From Planctomycetota bacterium (GTDB lineage: Bacteria > Planctomycetota > Planctomycetia > Gemmatales > Gemmataceae), in NCBI GenBank assembly GCA_016873095.1, contig VGYC01000016.1, positions 1 through 62,392 on the forward strand: a stretch of DNA of 62,392 bases, read 5' to 3'. The position numbers and the translations under genes are program-made. The notes under the pieces were generated by a model. It saw only the letters and a program-made list of their open reading frames with translations. It made no database searches and was not told where the DNA came from. Shown one piece after another: positions 1-8,508 of the stretch; the stretch's first letter is position 1, and the number at the start of each line of letters is the position of its first letter.

Positions 1-217
1 GTCCCGATTTGGGCTTGGCTGCTGGCTTCTTGTAATGCGGATGCGTGGTCGATGGCGGCTTCGACGAGTTGCTGGGATTCTTGCCGAGCTTGGCTTCGAG
101 TTCCGCCACGCGCGCGGTCAGCACGCGAATCTGCTCCGCCTGCCACTTGATCAAAGCAAGAACTTCAGGCGGCAGCGATGCCAACACTTCTGCCGATACT
201 GTCGGTGGAGCATCCAT
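1..217 (-). CDS. IS66-type transposase, N-terminal fragment cut by window edge
   Basis: The minus strand from the ATG at 217 reads uninterrupted to the edge and gives about 72 residues. They begin MDAPPTVSAEVLASLPPEVL and continue into a leucine-zipper-like stretch and the motif LGKNPSNSSKPPS. This Asn/Ser/Lys/Pro motif followed by a Lys/Pro-rich linker is characteristic of the start of IS66-family DDE transposases. The catalytic domain lies outside the window. A possible element end is TTAC at 274-277, which is GTAA on the transposase strand as expected for IS66 termini, but the opposite end is not visible to confirm it. Confidence 0.8.
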   Translation of the reverse strand, partial: MDAPPTVSAEVLASLPPEVLALIKWQAEQIRVLTARVAELEAKLGKNPSNSSKPPSTTHPHYKKPAAKPKSG

Positions 218-352
218 GCCAACCGCAACAGTACCCGAAACCACGATTCCGAGCTATATCGACCCGTGACCGGTTACGAAAAAAGCAATCATCCGTCGCG
301 CAGAATCCGTCGAAGCTGGCGTCCACTGCTATGGCATGAGATGGAAGGCGTA

Positions 353-378
353 GGCCTCATGCCAATTGGCATGAGGCC
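353..378. terminator. 26-bp perfect palindrome downstream of the ECF sigma gene
   Basis: GGCCTCATGCCAA is followed directly by its exact reverse complement, with no loop. It starts 22 bases past the stop codon of the sigma factor gene. No T-tract follows on either strand, so it is either a hairpin that stops or stabilises transcripts, or a protein-binding palindrome. Termination is inferred from position only. Confidence 0.4.
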
Positions 379-400
379 CACGCAAGGTTTGTCAGAGTTG

Positions 401-979
401 TCAGACTGCCGCCAGACGCTTGCTTTCCAGCAGCTTGCGCAGGCGGTTGCGGGCGACGTGCAGCCGGCGCTTGATGGTGCCGACCGGGGCCTTGAAGTCG
501 CGGCTCATCTGCTGCACCGACCGGCCGCCGAGGTAGTGGGCCTCGAGCGTTTCGCGGTCCATCGGCTCCAGCCGGATCAGGCCGCCGCGCAGCTCGGCCT
601 CCTGTTCATCCTGAATGAGGCGATCCATCGGCGGCGCCGGCGACGCCGTCAGGTTACCCAGCGTCTCGCCGTCCGTCGAGTAGACCGGCGGCTTGCGAGC
701 GCGACGGTTGATGGCCTTGCGCACCGTGATCTGCCGCAGCCAGGCCGTGAAGCAGCGCGCGTCGCGAAGCTGGTCCAGCTTGAGCATGGCGTGGATGAAC
801 ACTTCCTGCGTGAGTTCCTGGGCCTCGCCGACGTCGCGCAGCCGGTTCATGGCCAGGCTGAAGACGTAGCCCTGGAAGCGTTCCACGATCTCGCCGTAGG
901 CCTGGCGGTCGCCCTGGCGTGCCTGGTCCACCAGCGTTACCAGCTCGAGGTCAAGCGTGTCGTTGATGATCTGCGTCAT
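401..979 (-). CDS. ECF-type RNA polymerase sigma factor
   Basis: A 192-residue cytoplasmic sigma-70 family protein of the extracytoplasmic-function class, which directs RNA polymerase to a small regulon. Region 2 lies at about residues 20-90, including EAQELTQEVFIHAM and the CFTAWLRQI promoter-melting stretch. Region 4 is at about 135-185, with MDRETLEAHYLGGRSVQQMS and the recognition helix before TIKRRLHVARNRL. Length is normal for the class. The ATG start is preceded by GGAGGG. No anti-sigma gene follows, because the next coding sequence downstream is the IS66 fragment. The regulon and signal cannot be told from sequence. Confidence 0.93.
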   Translation of the reverse strand: MTQIINDTLDLELVTLVDQARQGDRQAYGEIVERFQGYVFSLAMNRLRDVGEAQELTQEVFIHAMLKLDQLRDARCFTAWLRQITVRKAINRRARKPPVYSTDGETLGNLTASPAPPMDRLIQDEQEAELRGGLIRLEPMDRETLEAHYLGGRSVQQMSRDFKAPVGTIKRRLHVARNRLRKLLESKRLAAV

Positions 980-1135
980 GGTGCGTTCCCTCCCACGATC
1001 CCGTCCATCATGGAAATGTCGCGACGATCAGCTCGCTGCCGTCCCGGATCGAGGACGAGAGCTTGCGCTGCGTGCGCTTGGCGGCGGCCGGAAGCACGTC
1101 GTCCATGCCGAAAAGCACGGCACGGGGACATGGTC

Positions 1136-1164
1136 GGCGAGCGTCGAGGCGTAAGCCCGACGTG
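1136..1164. repeat. Interspersed repeat A, copy 1
   Basis: About 29 bases around the core GTCGAGGCGTAAGCCCGACG. Nearly the same sequence, with one internal A-to-C change, occurs at 37798-37826 in another intergenic region. Two copies in unrelated gaps suggest a dispersed family. Confidence 0.6.
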
Positions 1165-1211
1165 GCCCTGGTAGTTTTGCGACAGGAGTTTGGTAACCGA
1201 TCCCGAGTCGA

Positions 1212-1640
1212 CTATGCTCCGGTGATGGTTGTCTCCGTCGTGGGCCGGCCGGGGCCGAAGGCATTGCGTTCGGCATTACCACTGCGGTAATTACCGGGAC
1301 CTTGCCACAGGGCCTGGTAGCATGCCTGCGCTCGGGCTAATGAGCCCGGGCTACGGGTCGCTTCCAGGCGGGCAGATCCCGCGGCCAGCGACCATCTCGA
1401 TAGGATGGTCTGCCCCGGCAAAATCGCGAGCCGCGATTTGGCGAGGCGGCGACGGTACGGACGGTTGCGATGCCCCGGGAGAGCGACGCTCCCCGGGCGC
1501 ATATCGCGACTGGGAAATGGCACCACCGCCGGATTCGACATGCCCACCATGCTCCGATAACCGTCGCGCATCGGACGGACCGCCGCCTGAGTAGCGAAGC
1601 GGACGCCATGCAACCTGGTTATCCGGCGGAGCTGGTTCAT
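1212..1640 (-). CDS. Hypothetical protein, doubtful
   Basis: A 142-residue frame starting MNQLRRITRLHGVRF. The only strong argument for it is an excellent ribosome-binding site, GGAGGTTTGAC directly before the ATG at 1640. The composition is Arg/Ser/Pro/Gly-rich without recognisable domains, and its C-terminal half runs through repeat-like DNA. It could be the decayed remainder of a gene that lost its frame after a genuine start. I do not recognise it. Confidence 0.3.
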   Translation of the reverse strand: MNQLRRITRLHGVRFATQAAVRPMRDGYRSMVGMSNPAVVPFPSRDMRPGSVALPGHRNRPYRRRLAKSRLAILPGQTILSRWSLAAGSARLEATRSPGSLARAQACYQALWQGPGNYRSGNAERNAFGPGRPTTETTITGA

Positions 1641-1774
1641 GTCAAACCTCCGGCAAATGGATAAAACGAAGACCCCACAAGGGGGCGTACACCCTAGACA
1701 GGGCAGGGGGCGAAAAGGTTCACCTGAAAATGATGGATGACGATGATACGGAAGATTTAGTGAACGTACGTTTA

Positions 1775-2512
1775 TCAAGCGGATGGCTCGGCGCCCAATT
1801 GACGCAACTGTGCCTCCAGGCGCTCGGCGCGCTCTTCGGCGCTCTTCGCCTTCTTCTCGGCGGCGGCGGCCCGCTCGGCTCCGGTCATAATCAGGCTGCC
1901 GTCCTGATCGCACCAGCGCAGCCAATCGGCCTCGACATCTTCATAGGTTCCGTGCCACAGCACCAGGCCCAGACTCACGTTCGGCAGCCATCGCGGATCG
2001 AATGCGACATAGCGGCCTTCGCGCAGCGCGAAGCCGCGCAGCACGCCCTTTTTCAGCTGATTCAGCGGGTCGTGGATGATGTAGTAGGGGACGCCCAGGT
2101 CCGCGTAGTCGGTGACCTTGTCGGTATCCTCGCCACCCTCTAGGTTCGACACGATCTCGATGACCGCTGTCGGACTCTTGCCGACAATCCAGGTGAACCA
2201 GGCGCGATGCCCCTTGATCAACAAGTCGTCGGGAGAGCGCGTGTCCACGCCCAGCATCACATCCGGGACGAGCGGCGGCCGGTCGACGCGCTCATAAAGG
2301 CCCACGTTGGCCAGCACGCGAAAGGGCCGGCCGTCGCCTGGCCCGGGCCAGGAAGCGTACAACGGCTCGGTCAGCAATCGCATCTGCTTTTCGGCGAAGG
2401 GATTGTCCACGGGCGTGTCATCCTCCGTGACAAGCTTGTTGACGTCCGGCCACAAGGTCGGATCGCGCCAATCAAGCTCATCGGCGACCGGCATGCGGAT
2501 GGGAGCGTTCAT
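1775..2512 (-). CDS. Uma2 family protein (PD-(D/E)XK nuclease fold)
   Basis: A 245-residue protein of the Uma2 (DUF820) family, abundant in cyanobacteria and planctomycetes. It has a restriction-endonuclease-like fold, but its role is not established. The family core is visible as VPDVMLGVD near residue 83, then SPTAVIEIVS near 115 and DKVTDYADLGVPYYIIHDP near 130. The acidic and Lys residues of the putative nuclease site fall in these blocks. The C-terminal 40 residues form an Ala/Glu/Arg-rich coiled coil. It is a single gene with no obvious operon partner. The ATG start lies upstream of the first conserved strand and gives the normal family length. Confidence 0.88.
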   Translation of the reverse strand: MNAPIRMPVADELDWRDPTLWPDVNKLVTEDDTPVDNPFAEKQMRLLTEPLYASWPGPGDGRPFRVLANVGLYERVDRPPLVPDVMLGVDTRSPDDLLIKGHRAWFTWIVGKSPTAVIEIVSNLEGGEDTDKVTDYADLGVPYYIIHDPLNQLKKGVLRGFALREGRYVAFDPRWLPNVSLGLVLWHGTYEDVEADWLRWCDQDGSLIMTGAERAAAAEKKAKSAEERAERLEAQLRQLGAEPSA

Positions 2513-2593
2513 GTCTCCTCCAATGATCTATTCTCATCTAGATTGTACCCGCAGCATTCGGCAACCGCAACTTTCCGACAACTGAGCTGCGTT

Positions 2594-2636
2594 CAAAACG
2601 AATGATGAACGGAAGCCTGTCTTCCGTTCATCATTC
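2594..2636 (-). terminator. Rho-independent terminator of the secreted protein gene
   Basis: AATGATGAACGGAAG at 2601-2615 and its exact complement at 2621-2635 form a 15-bp stem with a 5-base loop. On the minus strand the stem is followed by CGTTTTG. It sits about 20 bases past the stop codon of the gene ending at 2656. A further partial repeat of TTCATCATT lies at 2641-2654. Confidence 0.7.
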
Positions 2637-2655
2637 AACGTTCATCATTCATCAT

Positions 2656-4377
2656 CTAGTTGGCCGCGGTCACGCTGGTGACACGGGCGCGGGGGCGTGA
2701 CTGATCGTCTAGAGTAATCGGCTGCGTCGATTCCACCTGCGTCGTGTTGCCGGCCAGGTCATGGGCGACCAGGCGGACGTACGCTTCGCTGGCAGGGCTC
2801 GCCGGCAGCGACCAGCGATGCTGACCGCTGTTGGCAATACCGCGGGCGATCGGCCGCCACGGGCCTTGCTTGCTCGTCGCATAGAACAGGTCAATCGGCT
2901 CGCTGGAGAGGTTCTTGTCGCTGACGTTCCAGGAGATCATGACGCAGCCGGAGTTGCCGCCGACGCCGGCCTGGATGTTGCCAAGTTGGGCGACCGGCTT
3001 GGTGGCGTCCACTTCAATGACCATCTCAGGGGCATCGCCCGCAGTGGGAGGCGTGCCGCCGAAGCCGCGACCATTGCTCACCACCAGGTTCACGCCGTAG
3101 ACACCTTCGCCGGGCAGGTTGATCTCGACGGGACTCTTGCGATCGGCGTCCTCGCACAGCTTCTGCCAGCTCTTGCCGTGGTCGCGCGTCATCCACACCT
3201 CGACCGTGCCCACTCCACTCGGACCCTTTTCGTCGATCTGGTAGTCGAGGACAATGTGCCCCTTGCCGACAACCTGACGATTGGCGGAGGATGGTTCGCT
3301 GTCGCGGCCGCGAGCCTGGATACGGCCGCCGATTGGTTGTTCAACCGAGTCGTGGCCTTGTTCCTGACTGAAGGCGATCGGGCCATTGCCGGAACGAGGC
3401 GACGACGGATTGAGGTCCGGGCCGTTCACGGCCGGGCCGTTGAGGGCCGGACCGATCGGATCGTCGATCTTCTCGATCGGGAACGGCGACGGCGACGTTG
3501 CTTGCGAATTTGCGGGTAGGAGTTGCTCCAGGCCATGTGGTTTCGTGGAGCGGCTCAAATCCTCGGGATTGGAGAAGGAAACCTGCTTGAGACCCTGTGA
3601 ATCGGGCTTGGTGGCCGGCAGCATTGACTTCGCCACTGGAGTGGCCGGATTGCCGATGTTGAACTCCTTGCAAACCTTGTTGCCCGCCAGGTCAACGGCA
3701 TCGACGCGAACCAGACCATTAAAAACCGCCTGCTCCGGCACGCAATAAAGGTCCATGCGGCCCGGATGCGGATCGAGCGAGCGCCATTGCATGTCGCCTG
3801 ACTGATAGGCAACGTGAATCTTTGTCAGGTCTGGATTGGCGTCACGAACAACGGCCTGGAACATCGTGCCTTCCGGGCATGGCGGCTGCGGCCGGACTTC
3901 GACCTGCGGCGGCTGGCTATCCAGCACCACGATCACGCCTGGTGCCTCATTACGCAAATCGCCAGGGACGGCTTTGCCCATCTTGTCCACGGTCACCACT
4001 GTGAACCAGTATTCGCCCTCGCGCGGGGCGCGGAATGTGAAGTAAGTCTGCTTCGGATCGACCTTGTCCTGCAACAGCCAGTTCTTGCTTGGATCGTCTT
4101 TCACGTAAAGACGGATCTCCTTGAGCGTGGAGCGGACGCGGTCATCCACTTTCACCGGCAGGTAAAAGACGCTCTTGGTCATGAATTTCTTGGCGGGCAT
4201 GGCCGGCACGGCGGGTGCCCCATGGGGCATGGCACCCGGAAATGCCGCCGCCGGCGGCTGGGCCGGAGCATGGCCATACTGAGCAGTTGCGCGGCCGGTT
4301 GCCATGATACCGACTAGGATCGCCAACCCTAGCCGGTGCACTTTGAAGCCCACGGTCGCACGCTTCCCACCATTCAT
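2656..4377 (-). CDS. Secreted protein with repeated Ig-like (beta-sandwich) segments
   Basis: A 573-residue exported protein of unknown function. The start at 4377 is chosen because GGGGGAGGAATG lies just upstream and residues 1-33 then form a signal peptide with a hydrophobic core (LGLAILVGIMATG) and an ATA-like cleavage site before QYGHA. A longer frame would begin at 4470 but lacks these features. At least three stretches look like beta-sandwich units of the fibronectin/Ig type, each with a short Tyr/Trp pattern and a closing phrase such as VDLAGNK or AHDLAGNT. The linker around residues 250-350 is Pro/Ser/Asn-rich. It probably acts outside the inner membrane. Confidence 0.75.
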   Translation of the reverse strand: MNGGKRATVGFKVHRLGLAILVGIMATGRATAQYGHAPAQPPAAAFPGAMPHGAPAVPAMPAKKFMTKSVFYLPVKVDDRVRSTLKEIRLYVKDDPSKNWLLQDKVDPKQTYFTFRAPREGEYWFTVVTVDKMGKAVPGDLRNEAPGVIVVLDSQPPQVEVRPQPPCPEGTMFQAVVRDANPDLTKIHVAYQSGDMQWRSLDPHPGRMDLYCVPEQAVFNGLVRVDAVDLAGNKVCKEFNIGNPATPVAKSMLPATKPDSQGLKQVSFSNPEDLSRSTKPHGLEQLLPANSQATSPSPFPIEKIDDPIGPALNGPAVNGPDLNPSSPRSGNGPIAFSQEQGHDSVEQPIGGRIQARGRDSEPSSANRQVVGKGHIVLDYQIDEKGPSGVGTVEVWMTRDHGKSWQKLCEDADRKSPVEINLPGEGVYGVNLVVSNGRGFGGTPPTAGDAPEMVIEVDATKPVAQLGNIQAGVGGNSGCVMISWNVSDKNLSSEPIDLFYATSKQGPWRPIARGIANSGQHRWSLPASPASEAYVRLVAHDLAGNTTQVESTQPITLDDQSRPRARVTSVTAAN

Positions 4378-4571
4378 GACGACATTCCTCCCCCACCCGG
4401 CGCTGCGTGCGAATTCTCCGCTACGGAGTCGCCGACAGGCCGAAACCTTGGTCTCATGTACTTGTGCCAATCAGAAGGGCGGGACCATAGCGAGACGGTC
4501 GCGGCAGGTCAAGGGAGATTTTCCAAGGCATCCAGGTCCACCTCGATTCACTATCGGCTGCGATCTGGAAA

Positions 4572-5081
4572 TCATCGGGCCACCGAGCGCTCGCGACGGC
4601 GGACCAGCCATTGATGGGCCACGTAAAGCAAGATTGGCAGCACCGGCAGGCAGATCCACAAGCTCAGTTCCCGCCAGGCGGGCAGCGGATCGTCGGCCTC
4701 CAGCTCGATCGTTTTGTTGGCGTCACCCAGCCGGCCCGCCACGGCGACGCGAATGCGCCACCAGCCGCCTTGCGGCAAATCGAAGCTCACGGAGGGAACG
4801 AGCTTGTCCGTCCTGGTCGTGCCGCGGTATTGAATCCCCGGTTCATCGCGCAGCGAAACCTCGACTGTCACTTCGGCGTCTGGAAGCGGGCGGTGCAACT
4901 CCGCTGCCTGTACCAGAACGCCGATCTCGACGGGCCCGGCACGGAAGGGAGTGGGCGATGTCAATACCGTGATTTGATAGTTGCCTGCCTTACCGGAGAA
5001 CCGCACCAGACCGTCGTCGGCCGGTGCCGTCGTCGGGCCGACGAACGTCCAGGCGGTTGCCAGTGCAAAATATAGCCGCAC
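4572..5081 (-). CDS. Membrane-anchored exported protein with one beta-sandwich domain
   Basis: A 169-residue protein if the GTG at 5081 is used. It then starts VRLYFALATAWTFVG, a signal-peptide-like segment ending before ADDGLVRF. A single beta-rich domain follows at about residues 28-125 (VEIGVLVQAAEL, then VTVEVSLRDEPG). A C-terminal membrane helix at about 140-160 (LSLWICLPVLPILLYVAH) precedes an Arg-rich cytoplasmic tail. The domain loosely resembles FixH/YtkA-like periplasmic domains. A longer reading frame starts at 5198, but it would overlap the divergent gene at 5182 and has a poor leader. Function unknown. Confidence 0.65.
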   Translation of the reverse strand: MRLYFALATAWTFVGPTTAPADDGLVRFSGKAGNYQITVLTSPTPFRAGPVEIGVLVQAAELHRPLPDAEVTVEVSLRDEPGIQYRGTTRTDKLVPSVSFDLPQGGWWRIRVAVAGRLGDANKTIELEADDPLPAWRELSLWICLPVLPILLYVAHQWLVRRRERSVAR

Positions 5082-5181
5082 ATGTCGTCGACGTGTCCCC
5101 CTCGGCGGTTCGCGGTCACTGGATGTCTCAGTGGCGTGGCGATCTGAAAACAAGGCAAAACCGCACAAGGGGAGAACAATC

Positions 5182-5562
5182 ATGTCAGCAACTCGCAAGC
5201 TTTTGGTGCTAACAATGGGGAGCTTCCTGGCGCTGGGCGCGCTGGCGGCGACGGCAAACGCCCGCGGGGGCCATGGCGGGGGCCATGGCGGGGGCCATGG
5301 CGGGGGCCACGGGCATCACGCGCATCACGCGCACCATGGACATGCGGCCCATCACGCTGGTCACGCCCATCACGTCGCCCACCGAGCTGTCGGCGCAGGC
5401 CGTGTGGGCGGCTGGCACGGAGCGGCTGGCACCGGCTGGTGGGGCGGTTGGGGCAGCTGGGGACCTAATTATACCTACATTCCGCGGACCACCGTCTACG
5501 TGCCGCCGACGACAACAACCGTACCGCGGACCATCATCGTTCCCGATTCGCCGAGGCCGTGA
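5182..5562 (+). CDS. His/Gly-rich secreted protein
   Basis: A 126-residue protein starting MSATRKLLVLTMGSF with a clear signal peptide cleaved after about residue 28 (ATANA). The mature N-terminus carries perfect GGHG tetrapeptides and then His/Ala-rich HHAHH repeats. A Gly/Trp-rich segment follows, then a Thr/Val/Pro tail (VYVPPTTTTVP). The His density suggests metal binding, but no enzyme fold is evident. The ATG at 5182 has AAGGGGAG upstream. The GGHG codons are built from a repeating 12-base unit at about 5268-5310, so the repeat number could vary. Confidence 0.8.
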   Translation: MSATRKLLVLTMGSFLALGALAATANARGGHGGGHGGGHGGGHGHHAHHAHHGHAAHHAGHAHHVAHRAVGAGRVGGWHGAAGTGWWGGWGSWGPNYTYIPRTTVYVPPTTTTVPRTIIVPDSPRP

Positions 5563-5589
5563 GTGACGGAGCACCGACGAGCATTCAAC

Positions 5590-5656
5590 GGAATTCGCAA
5601 TGACTCCGACCAAGCGATGGCGACCTGACACCAGCTGTCGGAGTTCTTGCGATTCC
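5590..5656. terminator. Inverted repeat between convergent genes, likely bidirectional terminator
   Basis: GGAATTCGCAATGACTCCGA at 5590-5609 pairs imperfectly with the segment at 5637-5656 (17-18 of 20 positions), with a 27-base loop. It lies between the stop of the His-rich protein and the stop of the response regulator gene. There is no T-tract, so the terminator role is inferred from position. Confidence 0.4.
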
Positions 5657-5741
5657 GCTGGTCCGCGGGACCAAGGATGGTCAAGCGCCACCCCGGACTT
5701 TTCACATGGGGCCAGGGAAACCCATCTTGAAGATACACAAT

Positions 5742-7115
5742 CTACCCGGATAAGTCGCTCAGGGCATACTTTTCGACCAGGCGATACAACGCTCGCCGGC
5801 TAATACCGAGCAGCTTCGCCGCATGAACCTTGTTGCCATTGACCTGCCTCAGGGCAGCGCGGACGGTTTGCCGTTCGAGGATGGCCAGGTTGAACGGGGA
5901 GGCGTCGGCGGGTTCACTCGGTCCCAGCGGAGCGCGCACGGATTCTGGTAGGTCATCGAGCGTGATGACGCTGTCCTCCGCGACAATCTGAGCCCGTTCA
6001 AGGACGTTGGCCAGCTCGCGTATGTTTCCGGGCCACTGGTAGCGTAGCAGCGCTTGCATGGCATCTGCTGCCACCTGGCAGCGTACCTTGCCGAGCTGTC
6101 GAGTGGCGAGTATATGCTCGACCAGGGCCGGGATGTCCTCGCGACGCTCGCACAGCGGGGGCAGCTGGATGCAGACGACGTTCAGTCGATAGAACAGGTC
6201 TTCACGGAATCGGCCTGCCTTGACTTCCTCCTCGAGAGTCTTGTTGGTGGCGGCGATGATGCGTACGCCCGCGCGAAGTTCCTTGATCCCGCCGACCCGG
6301 CGATAATGGCCATCTTCAAGCACGCGCAACAGTTTCGCCTGCAGCGCCGGCGTCATTTCCGCAACTTCGTCGATGAACAGCGAGCCCCCCTCGGCCACTT
6401 CAATGAGTCCTTGCTTGGCAGTCATTGCCCCCGTGAATGAGCCTTTCTCATGGCCGAACAGTTCACTCTCGAGCAGGGTCTCTTGTAGCGCCGCACAATT
6501 GACGGTTACCAGCGGTTTGTCGTGACGGGGGCTGTTGTGGTGCAAGGCGCGCGCGACAAGCTCCTTGCCGGTCCCCGTGACGCCGTGGATCAAGACGGTG
6601 GCCTCGGTGGGAGCGACTTTCTCGAGCAGTTGCATGGCCTCACGCATGGCCGGAGCTGAGGCGATGATCTGATAGCGAGGCGACTCGAAGCTGAGCTGTT
6701 CGATATAGCGACGCAGGCGTTGGTTCTCGACACGCAACTTCCGCACGTCCATGGCCCGCGCCAGTATCGGCAGCATCACTTGCAGGTTGAACGGCTTGAG
6801 GACATAATCGAAGGCGCCCGCCTTGATCGCTTCCACCGCAGTCGGGATGGTCCCTTGCCCGGTCATGATGATGCCGACGACGTTCGGCTCGACGGCCAGC
6901 ACTTTGCGCAACAGCTGAATCCCGTTCATGTCCGGCATCATCAGGTCGCTGAGCACGACGTCAAAGTCCTGGGCGGCGAGAATCTCAAGTGCTTCCGCGC
7001 CGCCGGAGGCACCGACGGTCAAGTAACCCTCGTCTGCCAAGGTTTCGCATAAGGCGCTTTTCAGTTCTGTTTCGTCGTCGACGATTAGCAGCCGGCCTTT
7101 GGTTGATTCAGGCAT
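5742..7115 (-). CDS. NtrC-family sigma-54-dependent response regulator
   Basis: A 457-residue two-component regulator that activates sigma-54 promoters. The receiver domain (about 7-120) has phospho-acceptor Asp57 in VLSDLMMPDMNG. The AAA+ domain (about 145-380) has Walker A GVTGTGKE and the sigma-54-contacting loop in its GSFTGA variant. A Fis-type helix-turn-helix ends the protein (AAKLLGISRRALYRLV). The start at 7115 is preceded by AAGGATCC. A longer frame from 7193 would run into the kinase gene. The kinase gene ends 43 bases upstream, so the two form one operon and a cognate pair. Target promoters cannot be named. Confidence 0.95.
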   Translation of the reverse strand: MPESTKGRLLIVDDETELKSALCETLADEGYLTVGASGGAEALEILAAQDFDVVLSDLMMPDMNGIQLLRKVLAVEPNVVGIIMTGQGTIPTAVEAIKAGAFDYVLKPFNLQVMLPILARAMDVRKLRVENQRLRRYIEQLSFESPRYQIIASAPAMREAMQLLEKVAPTEATVLIHGVTGTGKELVARALHHNSPRHDKPLVTVNCAALQETLLESELFGHEKGSFTGAMTAKQGLIEVAEGGSLFIDEVAEMTPALQAKLLRVLEDGHYRRVGGIKELRAGVRIIAATNKTLEEEVKAGRFREDLFYRLNVVCIQLPPLCERREDIPALVEHILATRQLGKVRCQVAADAMQALLRYQWPGNIRELANVLERAQIVAEDSVITLDDLPESVRAPLGPSEPADASPFNLAILERQTVRAALRQVNGNKVHAAKLLGISRRALYRLVEKYALSDLSG

Positions 7116-7158
7116 GAAGGATCCTTGTCGTGTTCGCCGCGATGCATCATTATCATCA

Positions 7159-8418
7159 TCATCCGGGATCGTCCGAATCACAGCAAACCTCATTCAGTGG
7201 CTTCACGTTACCGCGATTCTTTACCGGGAGATCGATGCATACCGTCGTTCCGTGATCGGGGGTGCTCTGGATAGAGATCGTGCCCCGATGTTCCTGGACG
7301 ATGCGGCGGCAAATAGCCAGACCGAGGCCGGTTCCCTTGCCTTCTTCCTTGGTTGTGAAGAACGGCTCCATGATGCGCGGCAGCAGTTCGTCGGGGATGC
7401 CGAAGCCGGTGTCGGTGAAGGCGATGCGGATGCCGGGTTCGCCATCGTCGAGAGTTGTCGGCGATGTCCGCAGCGTAAGCGTGCCGCCGCGCGGCATGGC
7501 GTCGCCGGCGTTGGTCAGCACGTTCAGGAACACCTGCCGCAATTTCTGCCGGTCCGCGTAAATGGCCGGCGTATCGGGAGCGAGGTCCTGCACGATGGTG
7601 ATCATTCGCTTCCGCAAGTGATGATTGATGAGGTCCACAGCGCAAGCCAGCTCGTCGCGGATTTCCACGGTTGAGATCTGGTCGCCGCCGCGCCGAGCAA
7701 ACTGCAACAGGTTGCCGACCAGATCGCCCATCCGTTTGATTTCCTGGTCAATGACGGTGAGTTGCTTGCGCCGTGGGTCGTCGGCCTGGGTTCGGCTCAA
7801 CACGGACTCAATGCGCAAGCTGACCGTGGCAAGAGGATTGTTCAGCTCGTGAGCCATGCTGGCAGCCAGTTCGCCGACGCTGGCCAGCTTGGCCGCTTGC
7901 CAGAGTTGCTGGGTCATGGCGCGGATTTCCTCATTCTTCGCTTCGAGTTCAGCCACCGTTTTGGCCAGGATATCGTGGCTGCGCTCCAGTTCTTGCTCGG
8001 CGATCTTGCGGGCGCTGATGTCGCGCAGCACGCCGACAAAGATGCGTTCGCCGACGACGCGAGCCTCCGCCACCGACAGGTCCATGGGAAAAGTACTGCC
8101 GTCCTTGCGCAGGCCGATCACTTCGCGGCCAATCCCGATGATCTTCTTCACGCCGGTGTTCAAGTAGTTGGCGATGTAGGAATCGTGCTTGGCCGCGTAA
8201 TCGGCGGGCATGAGAATGTTGACGCTTTGCCCGAGCAGTTCCTCCTTGCGGTAGCCAAACATCCGTTCCGCGGCCGGATTGAAGCTCAAGATGCGGCCGC
8301 GTGCGTCGATGCTGACGACACCATCGACAATGGCCTCCAGCAACGCCTGCATGCGCGCTTCGGCGGCGGGAGGTTCGGGCAGGCTGACTTGGGCTCGCGG
8401 GGTCGCTACAAGCGGCAT
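7159..8418 (-). CDS. PAS-domain sensor histidine kinase
   Basis: A 419-residue kinase without membrane segments, so a soluble sensor. An N-terminal PAS domain (about 22-140) includes VDGVVSIDARGRILSFNPAA and the PAC motif RKDGSTFPMDLSV, as in FixL-like sensors. A coiled coil then leads to the phospho-acceptor His190 in SMAHELNNPLATV. The ATP-binding domain shows an N box (FLNVLTNAGDAMP), G1 (DTGFGIP) and G2 (GKGTGLGLAI). The ATG at 8418 has a GTGAGAGC leader; a GTG eight codons upstream is possible. It should phosphorylate the regulator encoded immediately downstream. No heme-ligand His was assigned, so the signal is unknown. Confidence 0.93.
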   Translation of the reverse strand: MPLVATPRAQVSLPEPPAAEARMQALLEAIVDGVVSIDARGRILSFNPAAERMFGYRKEELLGQSVNILMPADYAAKHDSYIANYLNTGVKKIIGIGREVIGLRKDGSTFPMDLSVAEARVVGERIFVGVLRDISARKIAEQELERSHDILAKTVAELEAKNEEIRAMTQQLWQAAKLASVGELAASMAHELNNPLATVSLRIESVLSRTQADDPRRKQLTVIDQEIKRMGDLVGNLLQFARRGGDQISTVEIRDELACAVDLINHHLRKRMITIVQDLAPDTPAIYADRQKLRQVFLNVLTNAGDAMPRGGTLTLRTSPTTLDDGEPGIRIAFTDTGFGIPDELLPRIMEPFFTTKEEGKGTGLGLAICRRIVQEHRGTISIQSTPDHGTTVCIDLPVKNRGNVKPLNEVCCDSDDPG

Positions 8419-8508
8419 GTTGCTCTCACATCTGAGTTTCACGGATAGGTGAATTCTATCATGATGGCGCCGGCAACAAAAGCGGCGCGGCGCGTCTTGG
8501 CGAATCTC

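Larger units (their letters stand above)
980..1774. other. 800-bp stretch with no confident gene
   Basis: The region holds one low-confidence minus-strand reading frame (1212-1640, listed separately). It also holds one copy of an interspersed repeat at 1136-1164, also found at 37798-37826, and a GC-rich hairpin-like stretch at 1330-1355 around GAGCCCGGGCTAC. The other open frames overlap one another on both strands and lack good ribosome-binding sites. Confidence 0.5.

Noticed and set aside
7159-8442. Heme-binding FixL-type call for the PAS kinase
   Set aside because: PAS similarity is general and no heme-ligand His is assignable, so the oxygen-sensor label is not justified.
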